Assembly: GCF_001698205.1 (NCBI RefSeq)
Contig: NZ_CP016591.1
Location: 1,240,001-1,304,000, forward strand
DNA from: Tsuneonella dongtanensis
GTDB taxonomy: Bacteria; Pseudomonadota; Alphaproteobacteria; Sphingomonadales; Sphingomonadaceae
DNA length: 64,000 nt
Reading direction: 5' to 3'
The notes under the pieces were generated by a model. That model saw only the letters and a list, made by a program, of their open reading frames with translations, did no database searches and was not told where the DNA came from. A program made the translations under genes and the position numbers. This document shows positions 15,824 through 24,722 of the stretch, in pieces. Within the stretch, counting starts at the first letter, position 1. Each line of letters opens with the position of its first letter.

Positions 15824-16042
15824 ATGGCCGATCAATCTGCCGTTCACACCGGCGAAAACTCGCCAGAGGAAGTTGCTTTTAAGCTGCTTCAGCTTATTGC
15901 CAGCGTCGAACAACGCGAAAGCTCTGGTCATGGGAAGAACCCCATGAGCCGGGAATACATCATCCGCACTTATTGCCAGTGTCTCCGCGCGGTCCATGCG
16001 CCTCACACTGTCGATGATATTGTAGCGAAATACCCGGGCTGA
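15824..16042 (+). CDS. Small hypothetical protein, 72 residues
   Basis: Begins MADQSAVHTGENSPEEVAF and is preceded by a strong AGGAGG four bases before the ATG, which argues for real translation. Predicted mostly helical with two short helices (AFKLLQLIASVEQ and YIIRTYCQCLRAV). I recognise no family. It follows the antitoxin by 76 bp on the same strand and shares the lower GC of the island. It could be cargo of the same transfer event. Confidence 0.5.
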   Translation: MADQSAVHTGENSPEEVAFKLLQLIASVEQRESSGHGKNPMSREYIIRTYCQCLRAVHAPHTVDDIVAKYPG

Positions 16043-16207
16043 CGAACTCCGCATAAGTCCGCACAACGGCGAAAACGTCGTCTTTGTCCGACGATGGGAG
16101 ACGCAGGCATTCCAGAAATACGGTGACCGTGCATATAATTCGAGCCAACGGAACTCTCGCAGATTGCGGAATCCCTATAGCGAATTCGCCGCACTGAATT
16201 CTACCGT

Positions 16208-18058
16208 TTAGCGCGTCTTCACATACCGCCCCGGCGCGTCCTCGATCACCTTGTCGCCCTTTCCTCCGGGCTTGCGCTTGCCCGTTGCGGACACCTGCTT
16301 TCCGCCGCGCGCTTCCAGCCACTTGCGCCAGTGCGGCCACCAGCTCCCGGGGTGCTCGGTCGCGCCTTCGACGAATTTCTCGAGGCTCGGTGCCGCGCTG
16401 TCGCCGGTCCAGTACTGGTACTTGCCGGCGTCGGGGTGGTTAACCACCCCTGCGATGTGGCCTGAGCCGGCGAGCACGAAGGTGGTGTCGCCGCGCACGT
16501 GCCGGGTCATCCGCCAGACGCTTTCGGCAGGCGCGATGTGATCCTCGCGCCCCGCCTGGATGTAGATCGGGGTCTCGATCCGGGTGAGGTCGATCGGCGT
16601 GCCGTCGGCTTCCATCGCGTCGGGCACCACCAGCTTGTTGCCGCGGTAGAGGTCGCGCAGGTAATCCCCGTGCCACTTGGCGGGCAGGTTGGTGACGTCG
16701 CCGTTCCAGTGGAGCAGGTCGAACGCCGGGTAATCCTCGCCGAGCAGGTAGTTGTTGACGACGTAGTTCCAGATAAGGTCGCGCCCGCGCAGCATGTTGA
16801 AGGTGGCTGCCATGTAGCGCCCGTCGAGGAAGCCTTCCTTCGACAGGTTGCCGATCATCTCGAGCTGGCCCTCGTCGATGAAATGCTTGAGCTCGCCCGC
16901 CTTCTCGAAGTCGACCTGGGCGGTGAAGAAGGTGGCGCTGGCGACCTTGTCCGCCTCCTTCCGCCGCGCGAGGATCGCAAGGGCTGCGGCGAGCGTGGTG
17001 CCGGCGACGCAATAGCCGATCGTGTGCACCGCCTTCACCCCGAGCCGGTCGCGGATGACGTCGATCGCCTCGATCTCGGCGCGGATGTAGTCGTCCCAGA
17101 CGACGTCCTTCATGCTCGCGTCGGCCGATTTCCAGCTGGTGACGAACACGGTCAGCCCCTGGTCGACCGCCCACTTGATGAAGCTCTTCTTCGGGGTGAG
17201 GTCGAGGATGTAGAACCGGTTGATCCACGGCGGGAAGATGACCAACGGGGTTTCGGCCACGGTCTCGGTGGTCGGGCTGTACTGGATCAGCTGGTAGAGC
17301 GGCCCTTCGTGCACCACCTTGCCGGGCGTCGTGGCGATATTCTCGCCAAGGCGAAAGGCGTCGGCGTCGGTATGGGTCAGCTGGCCGCGCCTGAGGTCGT
17401 TGATGAGGTGCTGCAGGCCCTTCACCAGGTTGGCGCCCCTGGTCTCGATCGTCCGCTGGAGCACGACCGGGTTGGTGGCGAGGAAGTTGTCCGGGCTCAT
17501 CGCCTCGAGCGCGACCTTCGTCGCGAACGTCAGCTGCTCCTTCTTCTCGGGATCGACGCCTTCGATCGCCTGCGCCGCGGAGACGAAATACTCGGCGAGC
17601 ATGAGATAGGTCTGGTGGAGCAGCGCGAACGCCGGGTGGCTGCGCCAGGCAGGGTCCGAAAAGCGCCGGTCCTTGCGCGGCAGGTCGGGCGCGCTCTCGC
17701 CGCCGGCCATTGCGCCGCCGAGCACGCCCTGCCACAGCTTCATGCCCTCTTCGGCCAGGCGCGCCTGCATCGCCATCCCGTCCTGCGCGGCCTTCGCCCA
17801 TCCCTGGCTCATCAGCATGAATTGCGTCGGATCCATCATGGCCGGGGCCGCCTGCGCCGCGCGCGCCTTTTCGCCCATGAACTCGAGCCACATGGCCTGC
17901 ATCTTCTGCGCCGTATCGGTCCAGCCGGCGATTTCGCCCCAGTCTTTCGCCACGGGCGCGCCCTGCGGCGCAAACTGGCCCCAGAGCTCGCGCATGGCCT
18001 CGCCCTGCATGTCGAAGAACCCGGCAAACGGGTCGGTCGGTCGGGATTCGTCGGCCAT
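16208..18058 (-). CDS. phaC: Class I poly(R)-hydroxyalkanoate synthase PhaC
   Basis: 616 residues, typical of class I synthases that work without PhaE/PhaR subunits. The alpha/beta-hydrolase core starts near residue 265, with the lipase-like box GYCVAG holding catalytic C350, the Asp in AGREDHIAP and the His in GSGHIAGVVN. It polymerises 3-hydroxyacyl-CoA into PHA on granules, where the phasin at 13630 would act. A basic C-terminal tail (about 30 residues) is normal. phaA/phaB are not nearby. It is divergent from the aminotransferase gene. Confidence 0.96.
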   Translation of the reverse strand: MADESRPTDPFAGFFDMQGEAMRELWGQFAPQGAPVAKDWGEIAGWTDTAQKMQAMWLEFMGEKARAAQAAPAMMDPTQFMLMSQGWAKAAQDGMAMQARLAEEGMKLWQGVLGGAMAGGESAPDLPRKDRRFSDPAWRSHPAFALLHQTYLMLAEYFVSAAQAIEGVDPEKKEQLTFATKVALEAMSPDNFLATNPVVLQRTIETRGANLVKGLQHLINDLRRGQLTHTDADAFRLGENIATTPGKVVHEGPLYQLIQYSPTTETVAETPLVIFPPWINRFYILDLTPKKSFIKWAVDQGLTVFVTSWKSADASMKDVVWDDYIRAEIEAIDVIRDRLGVKAVHTIGYCVAGTTLAAALAILARRKEADKVASATFFTAQVDFEKAGELKHFIDEGQLEMIGNLSKEGFLDGRYMAATFNMLRGRDLIWNYVVNNYLLGEDYPAFDLLHWNGDVTNLPAKWHGDYLRDLYRGNKLVVPDAMEADGTPIDLTRIETPIYIQAGREDHIAPAESVWRMTRHVRGDTTFVLAGSGHIAGVVNHPDAGKYQYWTGDSAAPSLEKFVEGATEHPGSWWPHWRKWLEARGGKQVSATGKRKPGGKGDKVIEDAPGRYVKTR

Positions 18059-18155
18059 CTCGCGGTCCTTACCTAGCTAAGGCTGTTTCGCTGCGTTGCG
18101 GAATCGCTTACAGCCTATCGCGCCGCAACGCACCTGCGGCTTTGGTTTGGGACCG

Positions 18156-19355
18156 ATGGACGACGAATTCTACCGCATCAAGCGACTGCCGCCTTACGTC
18201 ATTGCCGAAGTCAACGGCATGCGGGCAGCAGCACGCGCTGCGGGCAAGGACATCATCGATCTCGGCATGGGCAATCCCGACCTGCCGCCTCCGCAGCACG
18301 TGATCGACAAGCTGTGCGAAGTGGCGATGAAGCCGGATGCGCACGGATATTCGCAGTCGAAGGGTATTCCGGGCCTGCGCAAGGCGCAGGCGAACTATTA
18401 CGGCCGCCGGTTCGGGGTCGAGCTCGATCCCGAGAGCGAGGTCGTCGTCACGATGGGGTCGAAGGAAGGCCTCGCGAGCCTGGCGACCGCCATCACCGCG
18501 CCCGGCGACGTCGTGCTGGCGCCCAATCCGAGCTACCCGATCCACACGTTCGGGTTCATCATCGCCGGCGCCACCATCCGCAGCGTGCCCACCACGCCCG
18601 ACGAGAACTACTTTGCGTCGCTCGAGCGGGCGATGGCCTTCACCGTGCCCCGGCCGAGCATCCTGGTCGTCAACTACCCGTCGAACCCGACGGCCGAGAC
18701 GGTGGACCTCGCCTTTTACGAACGGCTGGTCGCCTGGGCGCGCGAGAACAAGGTGTGGATCCTGTCCGACCTTGCCTATTCCGAGCTCTACTACGACGGC
18801 AAACCCACGGTTTCGATCCTTCAGGTGAAGGGCGCGAAGGACGTGGCGGTCGAGTTCACCTCGCTCAGCAAGACCTTTTCGATGGCCGGCTGGCGGATCG
18901 GCTTCGCGGTGGGCAACAGGAAGCTCATCGCGGCGATGACGCGGGTGAAGAGCTACCTCGACTACGGCGCGTTCACCCCGATCCAGGCGGCCGCCTGCGC
19001 GGCGCTCAACGGACCGCAGGACATCGTCGAGAAGAACCGCCAGCTCTATCACAAGCGGCGCGACGTGCTGGTGGAGGTCATGGGCCGGGCGGGCTGGGAC
19101 ATCCCGCCGCCCCCCGCGTCGATGTTCGCCTGGGCGCCGCTGCCCCCCGCTCTCAAGCATATGGGCAGCCTCGAGTTCTCGAAGCAGATGCTCATCCACG
19201 CCGAGGTCGCCGTTGCGCCGGGTGTCGGCTACGGCGAGGACGGCGAAGGCTTCGTCCGCATCGCACTCGTCGAGAACGAGCAGCGACTGCGTCAGGCGGC
19301 GCGCAACGTGAAGCGCTGGTTCCAGCAGATGGGAATCAATAGCTCCGCAGCATGA
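18156..19355 (+). CDS. Class I/II PLP aminotransferase (AlaC/DapL-like)
   Basis: 399 residues of fold-type I aminotransferase. The N-terminal pattern DEFYRIKRLPPYVIAEVN is characteristic of the alanine/glutamate-pyruvate transaminase AlaC and related LL-diaminopimelate aminotransferase-like proteins. The PLP lysine is in SLSKTFSMAGWRIGF (about residue 237). It likely makes alanine from pyruvate and glutamate; a DapL role is less likely but cannot be excluded. I start at 18156 (MDDEFY), since the frame's earlier start at 18096 adds unconserved residues. Confidence 0.85.
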   Translation: MDDEFYRIKRLPPYVIAEVNGMRAAARAAGKDIIDLGMGNPDLPPPQHVIDKLCEVAMKPDAHGYSQSKGIPGLRKAQANYYGRRFGVELDPESEVVVTMGSKEGLASLATAITAPGDVVLAPNPSYPIHTFGFIIAGATIRSVPTTPDENYFASLERAMAFTVPRPSILVVNYPSNPTAETVDLAFYERLVAWARENKVWILSDLAYSELYYDGKPTVSILQVKGAKDVAVEFTSLSKTFSMAGWRIGFAVGNRKLIAAMTRVKSYLDYGAFTPIQAAACAALNGPQDIVEKNRQLYHKRRDVLVEVMGRAGWDIPPPPASMFAWAPLPPALKHMGSLEFSKQMLIHAEVAVAPGVGYGEDGEGFVRIALVENEQRLRQAARNVKRWFQQMGINSSAA

Positions 19356-19446
19356 CCTGCGCGGAAACCGTTAACCCTTGCCGCGTTGTCGTTAGCCGAG
19401 GGTTGCGATATGCTAAGTTCTGATCCCGGAGGAGTGAGCTAGGGTA

Positions 19447-20004
19447 ATGCCGGTGACCAGCCGCCTTGCCGAACTGTCCGAACGCGAGCGCGCGGTGCTC
19501 GGGGGTATCGACCGGCGCCTGCCGCTGAAATCGATCGCGGCCGAGCTGGGCGTCTCGGAATCGCGGGTCAACCAGCACGTGCGCGCCTTGAAAGAGCGCT
19601 TCGAGGTCAACAATCTGTCCGACCTGGTCGATGCGTGGCGCGCGGAAGATATTGAAATCAAAGAGGATGCGGACTGCAGAAATTCTGCATGGAGAAATCC
19701 GCAGGTTCCCCGAACGGCGATCGGCAGCGAAACGGGAGGCCGGGTCGCACCCGGGGAATTCGTTCTCTCCGACGCTGCGCTGTATGCGATCGAGGCGCCG
19801 TGGTCGATGGAGAGCGAGCCCCGGGTAGTCCCGGGGGCGCTCGACGGTGGTAACGCCGTCCTCCTCCGCTTAGCCGTCATCATCGGGATCGCATTCGGCC
19901 TTGTTGCTGCAATCGTCCTGGTGGTGACGGCCTCGCTCTCGCTGAGCGAAGCGCTGGAGGGCAGGGCCACGGTCCCCGCAGACCAATCGCAACCGTCGGG
20001 ATGA
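19447..20004 (+). CDS. Tail-anchored LuxR-type HTH protein
   Basis: 185 residues. Residues about 8-63 are a GerE/LuxR helix-turn-helix (LSERERAVLGGID... KSIAAELGVSESRVNQHV) at the N-terminus instead of the usual C-terminal position. A polar linker follows, and a single strong transmembrane helix at about 138-163, then a short periplasmic tail. No receiver or autoinducer domain is present. A DNA-binding domain tethered to the membrane suggests control by proteolysis or by the membrane partner at 20395. It heads a four-gene same-strand cluster. Confidence 0.78.
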   Translation: MPVTSRLAELSERERAVLGGIDRRLPLKSIAAELGVSESRVNQHVRALKERFEVNNLSDLVDAWRAEDIEIKEDADCRNSAWRNPQVPRTAIGSETGGRVAPGEFVLSDAALYAIEAPWSMESEPRVVPGALDGGNAVLLRLAVIIGIAFGLVAAIVLVVTASLSLSEALEGRATVPADQSQPSG

Positions 20005-20036
20005 GCGCCGGCGGATGTCCGCCGGAGTTCATCACA

Positions 20037-20375
20037 ATGTCCGACAAGATCCGCCAAGACGCACTCAACCTGCGCAAGCTCGTCCGTGAAGCCGAAGCCG
20101 TCAGCGACGAGGTTCTCATCGCCTGCGCGCGCCTCAAGCAGGCCATGGTTCGCGCCCGCCAGAATCCCGACATCAACGTGGACACCGGACAGCGCGCCCT
20201 GATGCGCCTTACCCAGGCCGAGGCCCAGGCCCTTTCGCTTTCGACCAGCCTCCTTCGCGTACACGACGAACTGAGCAAGGTCGCCCGCGAGACGATGGGC
20301 GGCGATGGCGACGGCAACACCGTCATCGCGCAGGCCGCTGTCGCTGAGGACATTCCCGCGTTGATCGAGGCGTGA
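20037..20375 (+). CDS. Hypothetical helical protein, 112 residues
   Basis: Begins MSDKIRQDALNLRKLVREAE and is predicted almost wholly helical with heptad-like spacing (residues 5-35 and 60-85), so it may form a coiled coil. There is no signal peptide. It sits 32 bp after the LuxR-type gene and 19 bp before the membrane protein gene, an operon-like arrangement. I do not recognise a family. Interaction with the tail-anchored regulator is possible but unproven. Confidence 0.6.
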   Translation: MSDKIRQDALNLRKLVREAEAVSDEVLIACARLKQAMVRARQNPDINVDTGQRALMRLTQAEAQALSLSTSLLRVHDELSKVARETMGGDGDGNTVIAQAAVAEDIPALIEA

Positions 20376-20394
20376 ATGCCCGTATCACGCGCCC

Positions 20395-20907
20395 GTGGAC
20401 CTGACTTCAGCCGATACGCGCTACTGGCTTCAAGCCGCCATCTTCGGACTCCTAGCACTCTCCGCCTGGCGGTGGGGCAGGGGGCCGGAGAGGCTGCTCG
20501 CCGGGGTGCTGGTCTGGTTCAGTGCCGGGGATGCGATCAATCACGCCCTCTTCGAGGTCGACGACCGTTACATGACGGTCGACACCGGTCATCTGGTCAT
20601 CGATCTTGTCGCACTGGCGGTTTCGCTTGCCGTCGCGCTCAGGGCTAACCGGATTTACCCGCTATGGTTCGCAAGCTTTCAGCTTCTGGCAGTGATGGCG
20701 CACCTGGCCCGCGACGTCGCGCAAGAGGCGGCGCCGCTCGCGTACCTCGTGATGTACATCGGACCCTCGTATTGTCAGATCATAGTTCTGGCAGTGGGCA
20801 TCTGGTGCCATCGCCGTCGGGAATTGCGGTACGGCCCCTATCGGTCGTGGCGGACCTCCTCGCCCCGTTCGCGGGCGACGGCGCCGCCGAACTGGCCGAC
20901 CGGCTGA
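20395..20907 (+). CDS. Hypothetical polytopic membrane protein, 170 residues
   Basis: GTG start at 20395. Five hydrophobic segments at about 12-27, 33-48, 64-84, 90-105 and 117-137, with an aromatic- and Arg-rich cytosolic tail. No known transporter or enzyme motif. The end overlaps the start of the RadC-like gene by about 60 bases in another frame, implying close coupling. It is the third gene of the LuxR-membrane cluster and a candidate partner of the tail-anchored HTH protein. Confidence 0.6.
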   Translation: MDLTSADTRYWLQAAIFGLLALSAWRWGRGPERLLAGVLVWFSAGDAINHALFEVDDRYMTVDTGHLVIDLVALAVSLAVALRANRIYPLWFASFQLLAVMAHLARDVAQEAAPLAYLVMYIGPSYCQIIVLAVGIWCHRRRELRYGPYRSWRTSSPRSRATAPPNWPTG

Positions 20908-21431
20908 TTGCGCGCTTCGGCTCGCTGGCCCGGGCGCTTGCAGCAAGCCCCGCGCAACTGCACGCCGCCGCCGGCGGGCACGAGGCCGCCTGCGCCGCCA
21001 TCGCCGGAGCGCGGCGCCTTGTGGAGGCCGCGCTCGATGAAGAGCTGGTCCGCGCCCCGGTCGATGGTGCCGATCCCGCGCTCCACCGCTACCTGCGCGC
21101 CCGGTTGGTCGCCGCGGACACGGAACGGCTGCACGTCGTCTACTGCGACGCGGCGCGGGGCTACCTTGCCGACGAAACGGTGGCGGCGGGCGATGCCAGG
21201 CGAATCGAGGCCCGGGCCCGGCCCGTGATCGAGCGCGCGCTGGCGCTTGGGGCGGCGGGTTTCCTGATGGCCCACAACCACCCCTCGGGCGTGTGCCGGC
21301 CGAGTGCCGACGACATCGCCGCTACCCGGCAGCTTGCGGCGATCGCCGAGGCGCTGGAACTGACCCTGGTCGATCACCTGATCGTGACGCGGCGCAGCGT
21401 ATTCTCGATGCGCGACGGGGGGTGCCTCTAG
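20847..21431 (+). CDS. RadC-family JAB/MPN domain protein
   Basis: About 194 residues. The JAB metalloprotease-like motif MAHNHPSG followed by SADD (H-x-H ... S-x-x-D) is intact near the C-terminus, preceded by a helical region (ADRLIARFGSLARALAASP) like the N-terminal part of RadC. Family function is uncertain despite the historical DNA-repair name. The GTG at 20847 is my best start; a GTG at 20805 is possible, and both overlap the preceding membrane protein gene. It converges on the hydroxylase gene with a 4-base overlap. Confidence 0.75.
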   Translation: MADLLAPFAGDGAAELADRLIARFGSLARALAASPAQLHAAAGGHEAACAAIAGARRLVEAALDEELVRAPVDGADPALHRYLRARLVAADTERLHVVYCDAARGYLADETVAAGDARRIEARARPVIERALALGAAGFLMAHNHPSGVCRPSADDIAATRQLAAIAEALELTLVDHLIVTRRSVFSMRDGGCL

Positions 21432-22642
21432 CCCTTGAGCATTTCGGGCAGCGCGCCCGACACGCCGCGCGCCTCGTCCATGAACCAGGTCTTGAGCGGG
21501 GAAAGGCGCTGGACCCCGGCCATGCCGAACCGGCGGACTGCGCTCGCCGTCTTACCCGGCAAGCCGAACAGCCGCGTCAGGCCGTCGGTCGCGAGCGCCA
21601 CCGAGAAAGCGTCGAGCCCGCGCCAGCGCTCGTATCGTGCGAGGACCTGCGCATCGCCCGGCTCGAGACCCAGCCGCATCCCGTCGGCAATCACTTCGAC
21701 CAGTGCCCCGACGTCGCGCAGGCCGAGGTTGAGCCCCTGGCCTGCGATCGGATGAATCCCGTGCGCGGCATCGCCGACAAGCGCGAGGCGATCGTCGACC
21801 ACTTTTGCGGTATGGTGGAAGCCCAGCGGATAGGACGAGCGCGGTCCGATCGCGGTCACCTCGCCGAGTACGTCGCCCATCCGCTTGACGACTTCGGCGT
21901 GGAATGCCCGCTCGCCCAGCTTGAGCGTGCCCGCCGCATCCTTTTCGTCGACCGTCCAGACCAGCGCGCTGCGGTGACGGCCTTGCGCATCGTCGCGCAT
22001 CGGCAACAGCGCGAACGGGCCGGCGGGCCAGAAGATTTCCCAGGCAGTTCCTTCGTGGGGCAGGGCGTGGGTCAGCGAGGAGATGATCGCGCGGTGGCGA
22101 TAGTCCCACGTCGCGACCGCCATCCCTGCTTCCTCGCGGGTGGGAGAGCGACGGCCTTCGGCGGCGACGAGCAGGCTGCCCGCAAGGGCGCGCCCGTTGG
22201 CCAGCCGCGCGACGACGCCGTGCGGCCCACGCTCACGCCCGACGACTTCGGCACGGGGGTGGAACGCGATCAGCGACTCGCGCTCCGCAGCCTCGTAGAG
22301 CGCAAGCCGCAGTCGGCGGTTCTCGAACATCCGGCCGAGCGAACCCTCGTGCGGTTCGGGCACGAAGTCGATCCGCCCGGGCTTGAGCTGGTCGCTCACG
22401 GCGATCCGCTCGATAGGACAGGCAAAGGGTTCGAGCCGTTCGGCGAGCCCGATATTGGAGAACAGGTTCCAGCTCGCGGTCGAGATCGCGCTGGCGCGAC
22501 CGTCGAACCCCTCGGCGGTCAGTTCGGCCGGATCGGCACGGTCGACCACGTAGCTCGAAATCCCCTTCTTCGCTGCAGCGAGGGCGAGAGTCATGCCGAC
22601 CAGTCCGCCGCCGAGGATCACGAGGTCGCGCTTGTCGTCCAT
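21428..22642 (-). CDS. UbiH/UbiF/Coq6-type FAD-dependent hydroxylase
   Basis: 404 residues of the class A flavin monooxygenase family that hydroxylates the ubiquinone ring. The dinucleotide fold GGGLVG is at the N-terminus (VILGGGLVGMTLALAA), and the second FAD motif GDAAHGIHPIAGQGLNLG is near residue 290. The specific position (C1, C5 or C6) cannot be assigned. The start at 22642 (MDDKRD) is right before the FAD motif; an upstream open frame overlaps dsbD antisense. It is divergent from dsbD with a 25-bp gap. Confidence 0.88.
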   Translation of the reverse strand: MDDKRDLVILGGGLVGMTLALAAAKKGISSYVVDRADPAELTAEGFDGRASAISTASWNLFSNIGLAERLEPFACPIERIAVSDQLKPGRIDFVPEPHEGSLGRMFENRRLRLALYEAAERESLIAFHPRAEVVGRERGPHGVVARLANGRALAGSLLVAAEGRRSPTREEAGMAVATWDYRHRAIISSLTHALPHEGTAWEIFWPAGPFALLPMRDDAQGRHRSALVWTVDEKDAAGTLKLGERAFHAEVVKRMGDVLGEVTAIGPRSSYPLGFHHTAKVVDDRLALVGDAAHGIHPIAGQGLNLGLRDVGALVEVIADGMRLGLEPGDAQVLARYERWRGLDAFSVALATDGLTRLFGLPGKTASAVRRFGMAGVQRLSPLKTWFMDEARGVSGALPEMLKG

Positions 22643-22667
22643 GGGTCCCGGCCCTAGAGCGCCGCAC

Positions 22668-24722
22668 ATGATCCGCGCAAGGACCTTGCCGCTGCTGGCC
22701 GCGATCTGCGCGCTGATCGCCGCGCTTTTGCCCGGTTTCGCGCTGGCGCAGGAACGCGCGAACCACATCGCCGCGCGGCTCGTGGCCGAAGGTCCGGTCG
22801 AGCCGGGTCGGCCGCTGACGCTGGCGATCGCATTCGACCCCGAGCCGGGCTGGCACGGGTACTGGTCCAACCCCGGCGATGCCGGATACGGGATGGAGCT
22901 GGACTGGCAGCTTCCCGAGGGCTGGCAGGCCGGTGAATCCCAATACCCGGTGCCGCGCAAGCTCGTGATCGGCGGGCTGATGAACCACGTCTACAAGGGC
23001 CCGTACGCGGTTCTGGTCGACCTGGCCGTGCCCGAGCGCGCGGCGGTGCAGAACATTGCACCGATCGTGGTCGATGCGCAGTGGCTCGCCTGCACCGACG
23101 AAATCTGCGTGCCGGAACAGGCGCGGCTGACGCTCGACCTGTCCAGCGCGCCGCCGCAGCCGACGGCGTTCGACCGCTGGCGGGCGGCGATCCCGGCGTT
23201 GCTCGACCGGCCGGTAACCTATGCCATCGACGGCAAGCGCCTGCGCATCGCGGTGCCGCTGCCGGCCGCGGTGGCCCTGCCCGAACCGCACGTGTTCGTC
23301 GGCCAGCGCGACCTCGTTCAATACGCCGCCGTGCAGACCTTCTCGCGCGAAGGGGACCTGCTCATCGCCGAAATTCCGCTGGCGGATGCGGTCGTCGCGC
23401 CGGATCCCATCAGCGGGATCCTGTCTTTCGGCGACGGCGACGGCGTGCGCTTCGTCGGCGAAAAGGGGACCGTTCCCGCAGCCGGCGTGCCGCTAAAGAT
23501 CGCGTCCGCCGACACCGGGCCGCTGTGGCTGCTCCTGCTCGGCGCGTTGGCGGGCGGACTGCTGCTCAACGTGATGCCGTGCGTGTTTCCCATTCTCAGC
23601 CTCAAGGCGCTCAGCCTGGCCCGCGCGGGCGAAAGCGATGCCAGGGCCCGCGCCGAAGGGCTGGCCTATACCGCGGGCGTCGTGATCGCGACGCTGGCGC
23701 TCGGCGTGCTGCTGCTGGGCCTGCGGTCCGCGGGAGAGGCGGTCGGCTGGGCATTCCAGCTGCAGGAGCCGGCGGTCGTGGCGGGTCTGCTCGTGCTGGC
23801 GGTGGCGATCACTGCCAACCTTGCGGGGCTGTACGAGTTGCCGGCGCTCTCGGTCACGCGGGGCGGCGAACCGGCCAGCGCCTTTGCCACCGGCCTGCTC
23901 GCCGCGTTCGTGGCCACCCCGTGCACGGGGCCGTTCATGGCGGCCGCGATGGGCGCGGCGCTGCTGCTTCCGCCGCTGCAGGCACTGCTGCTGTTCGGCG
24001 CGCTGGGCCTTGGCCTGGCCCTGCCGTTCCTCCTGCTCGGCTTCGTCCCGCCGCTGCGGCGTATGCTGCCGAGGCCCGGGCCGTGGATGGTGCGATTCCA
24101 GCGCTGGATGGCGGTGCCGATGGGGCTCACCGCGGTGGCGCTCGTGTGGCTTTGCTGGCGGCTCGGCGGGGCATGGTTCACCGCGGTATCGCTGATACTC
24201 GCGCTCGGCGTGCTTGTCGCGCTATGGGCGGCGGGCCGGCGGCAGCACGTCGGCAAGCCCGCGGGCCGGACATTCGCGCTACTGGCAGCACCCTTCGCGG
24301 TGTTCGCCGCAGTCGCGCTGCCCGCGGCGATAGCCGAACAGCCCACCGCGGCCAGAGCTCAGGACGTGATCCCTGCTCAGCCTTTCAGCGAAGCGCGGCT
24401 CTCCGAAGCGCGCGCATCGGGCAAGCCGGTGTTCGTCTGGTTCACCGCCGACTGGTGCCTCACGTGCAAGGTCAACGAGGGTGTCGCCATCGAGCGCGAA
24501 GCGACGAAGGCCGCCTTCGAAAAGGCGGGCGTCGTCGCGCTGGTGGGCGACTGGACGCGGCGCGACCCTGAGATCACCCGGTTCCTCACCCGCCAGGGCG
24601 CGGCGGGCGTGCCGCTCTACATGTGGTATCCGGCGGGCGGTGAGGGCGTGCAGCTACCGCAGGTTCTAACGCCCGAAAGCCTCGTTACGCTGGCGGAGGG
24701 GACGGCTCCGGCTGGATCGTAG
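22668..24722 (+). CDS. dsbD: Thiol:disulfide interchange protein DsbD
   Basis: 684 residues. Signal peptide 1-24; N-terminal periplasmic domain with the cysteine pair in ACTDEIC; eight-helix membrane core with NVMPCVFP and TPCTGPF cysteines; C-terminal thioredoxin-like domain with WCLTC. It carries electrons from cytosolic thioredoxin to periplasmic targets such as cytochrome c maturation factors and DsbC. The start at 22668 gives the signal peptide directly. Its 3' end overlaps the convergent lipoprotein gene by 38 bp. Confidence 0.93.
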   Translation: MIRARTLPLLAAICALIAALLPGFALAQERANHIAARLVAEGPVEPGRPLTLAIAFDPEPGWHGYWSNPGDAGYGMELDWQLPEGWQAGESQYPVPRKLVIGGLMNHVYKGPYAVLVDLAVPERAAVQNIAPIVVDAQWLACTDEICVPEQARLTLDLSSAPPQPTAFDRWRAAIPALLDRPVTYAIDGKRLRIAVPLPAAVALPEPHVFVGQRDLVQYAAVQTFSREGDLLIAEIPLADAVVAPDPISGILSFGDGDGVRFVGEKGTVPAAGVPLKIASADTGPLWLLLLGALAGGLLLNVMPCVFPILSLKALSLARAGESDARARAEGLAYTAGVVIATLALGVLLLGLRSAGEAVGWAFQLQEPAVVAGLLVLAVAITANLAGLYELPALSVTRGGEPASAFATGLLAAFVATPCTGPFMAAAMGAALLLPPLQALLLFGALGLGLALPFLLLGFVPPLRRMLPRPGPWMVRFQRWMAVPMGLTAVALVWLCWRLGGAWFTAVSLILALGVLVALWAAGRRQHVGKPAGRTFALLAAPFAVFAAVALPAAIAEQPTAARAQDVIPAQPFSEARLSEARASGKPVFVWFTADWCLTCKVNEGVAIEREATKAAFEKAGVVALVGDWTRRDPEITRFLTRQGAAGVPLYMWYPAGGEGVQLPQVLTPESLVTLAEGTAPAGS

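Noticed and set aside
18059-18155. PhaR-type boxes between phaC and the aminotransferase gene
   Set aside because: GCTGCGTTGCGG and CGCCGCAACGC are TGC/GCA-rich but not palindromic like the phasin boxes.
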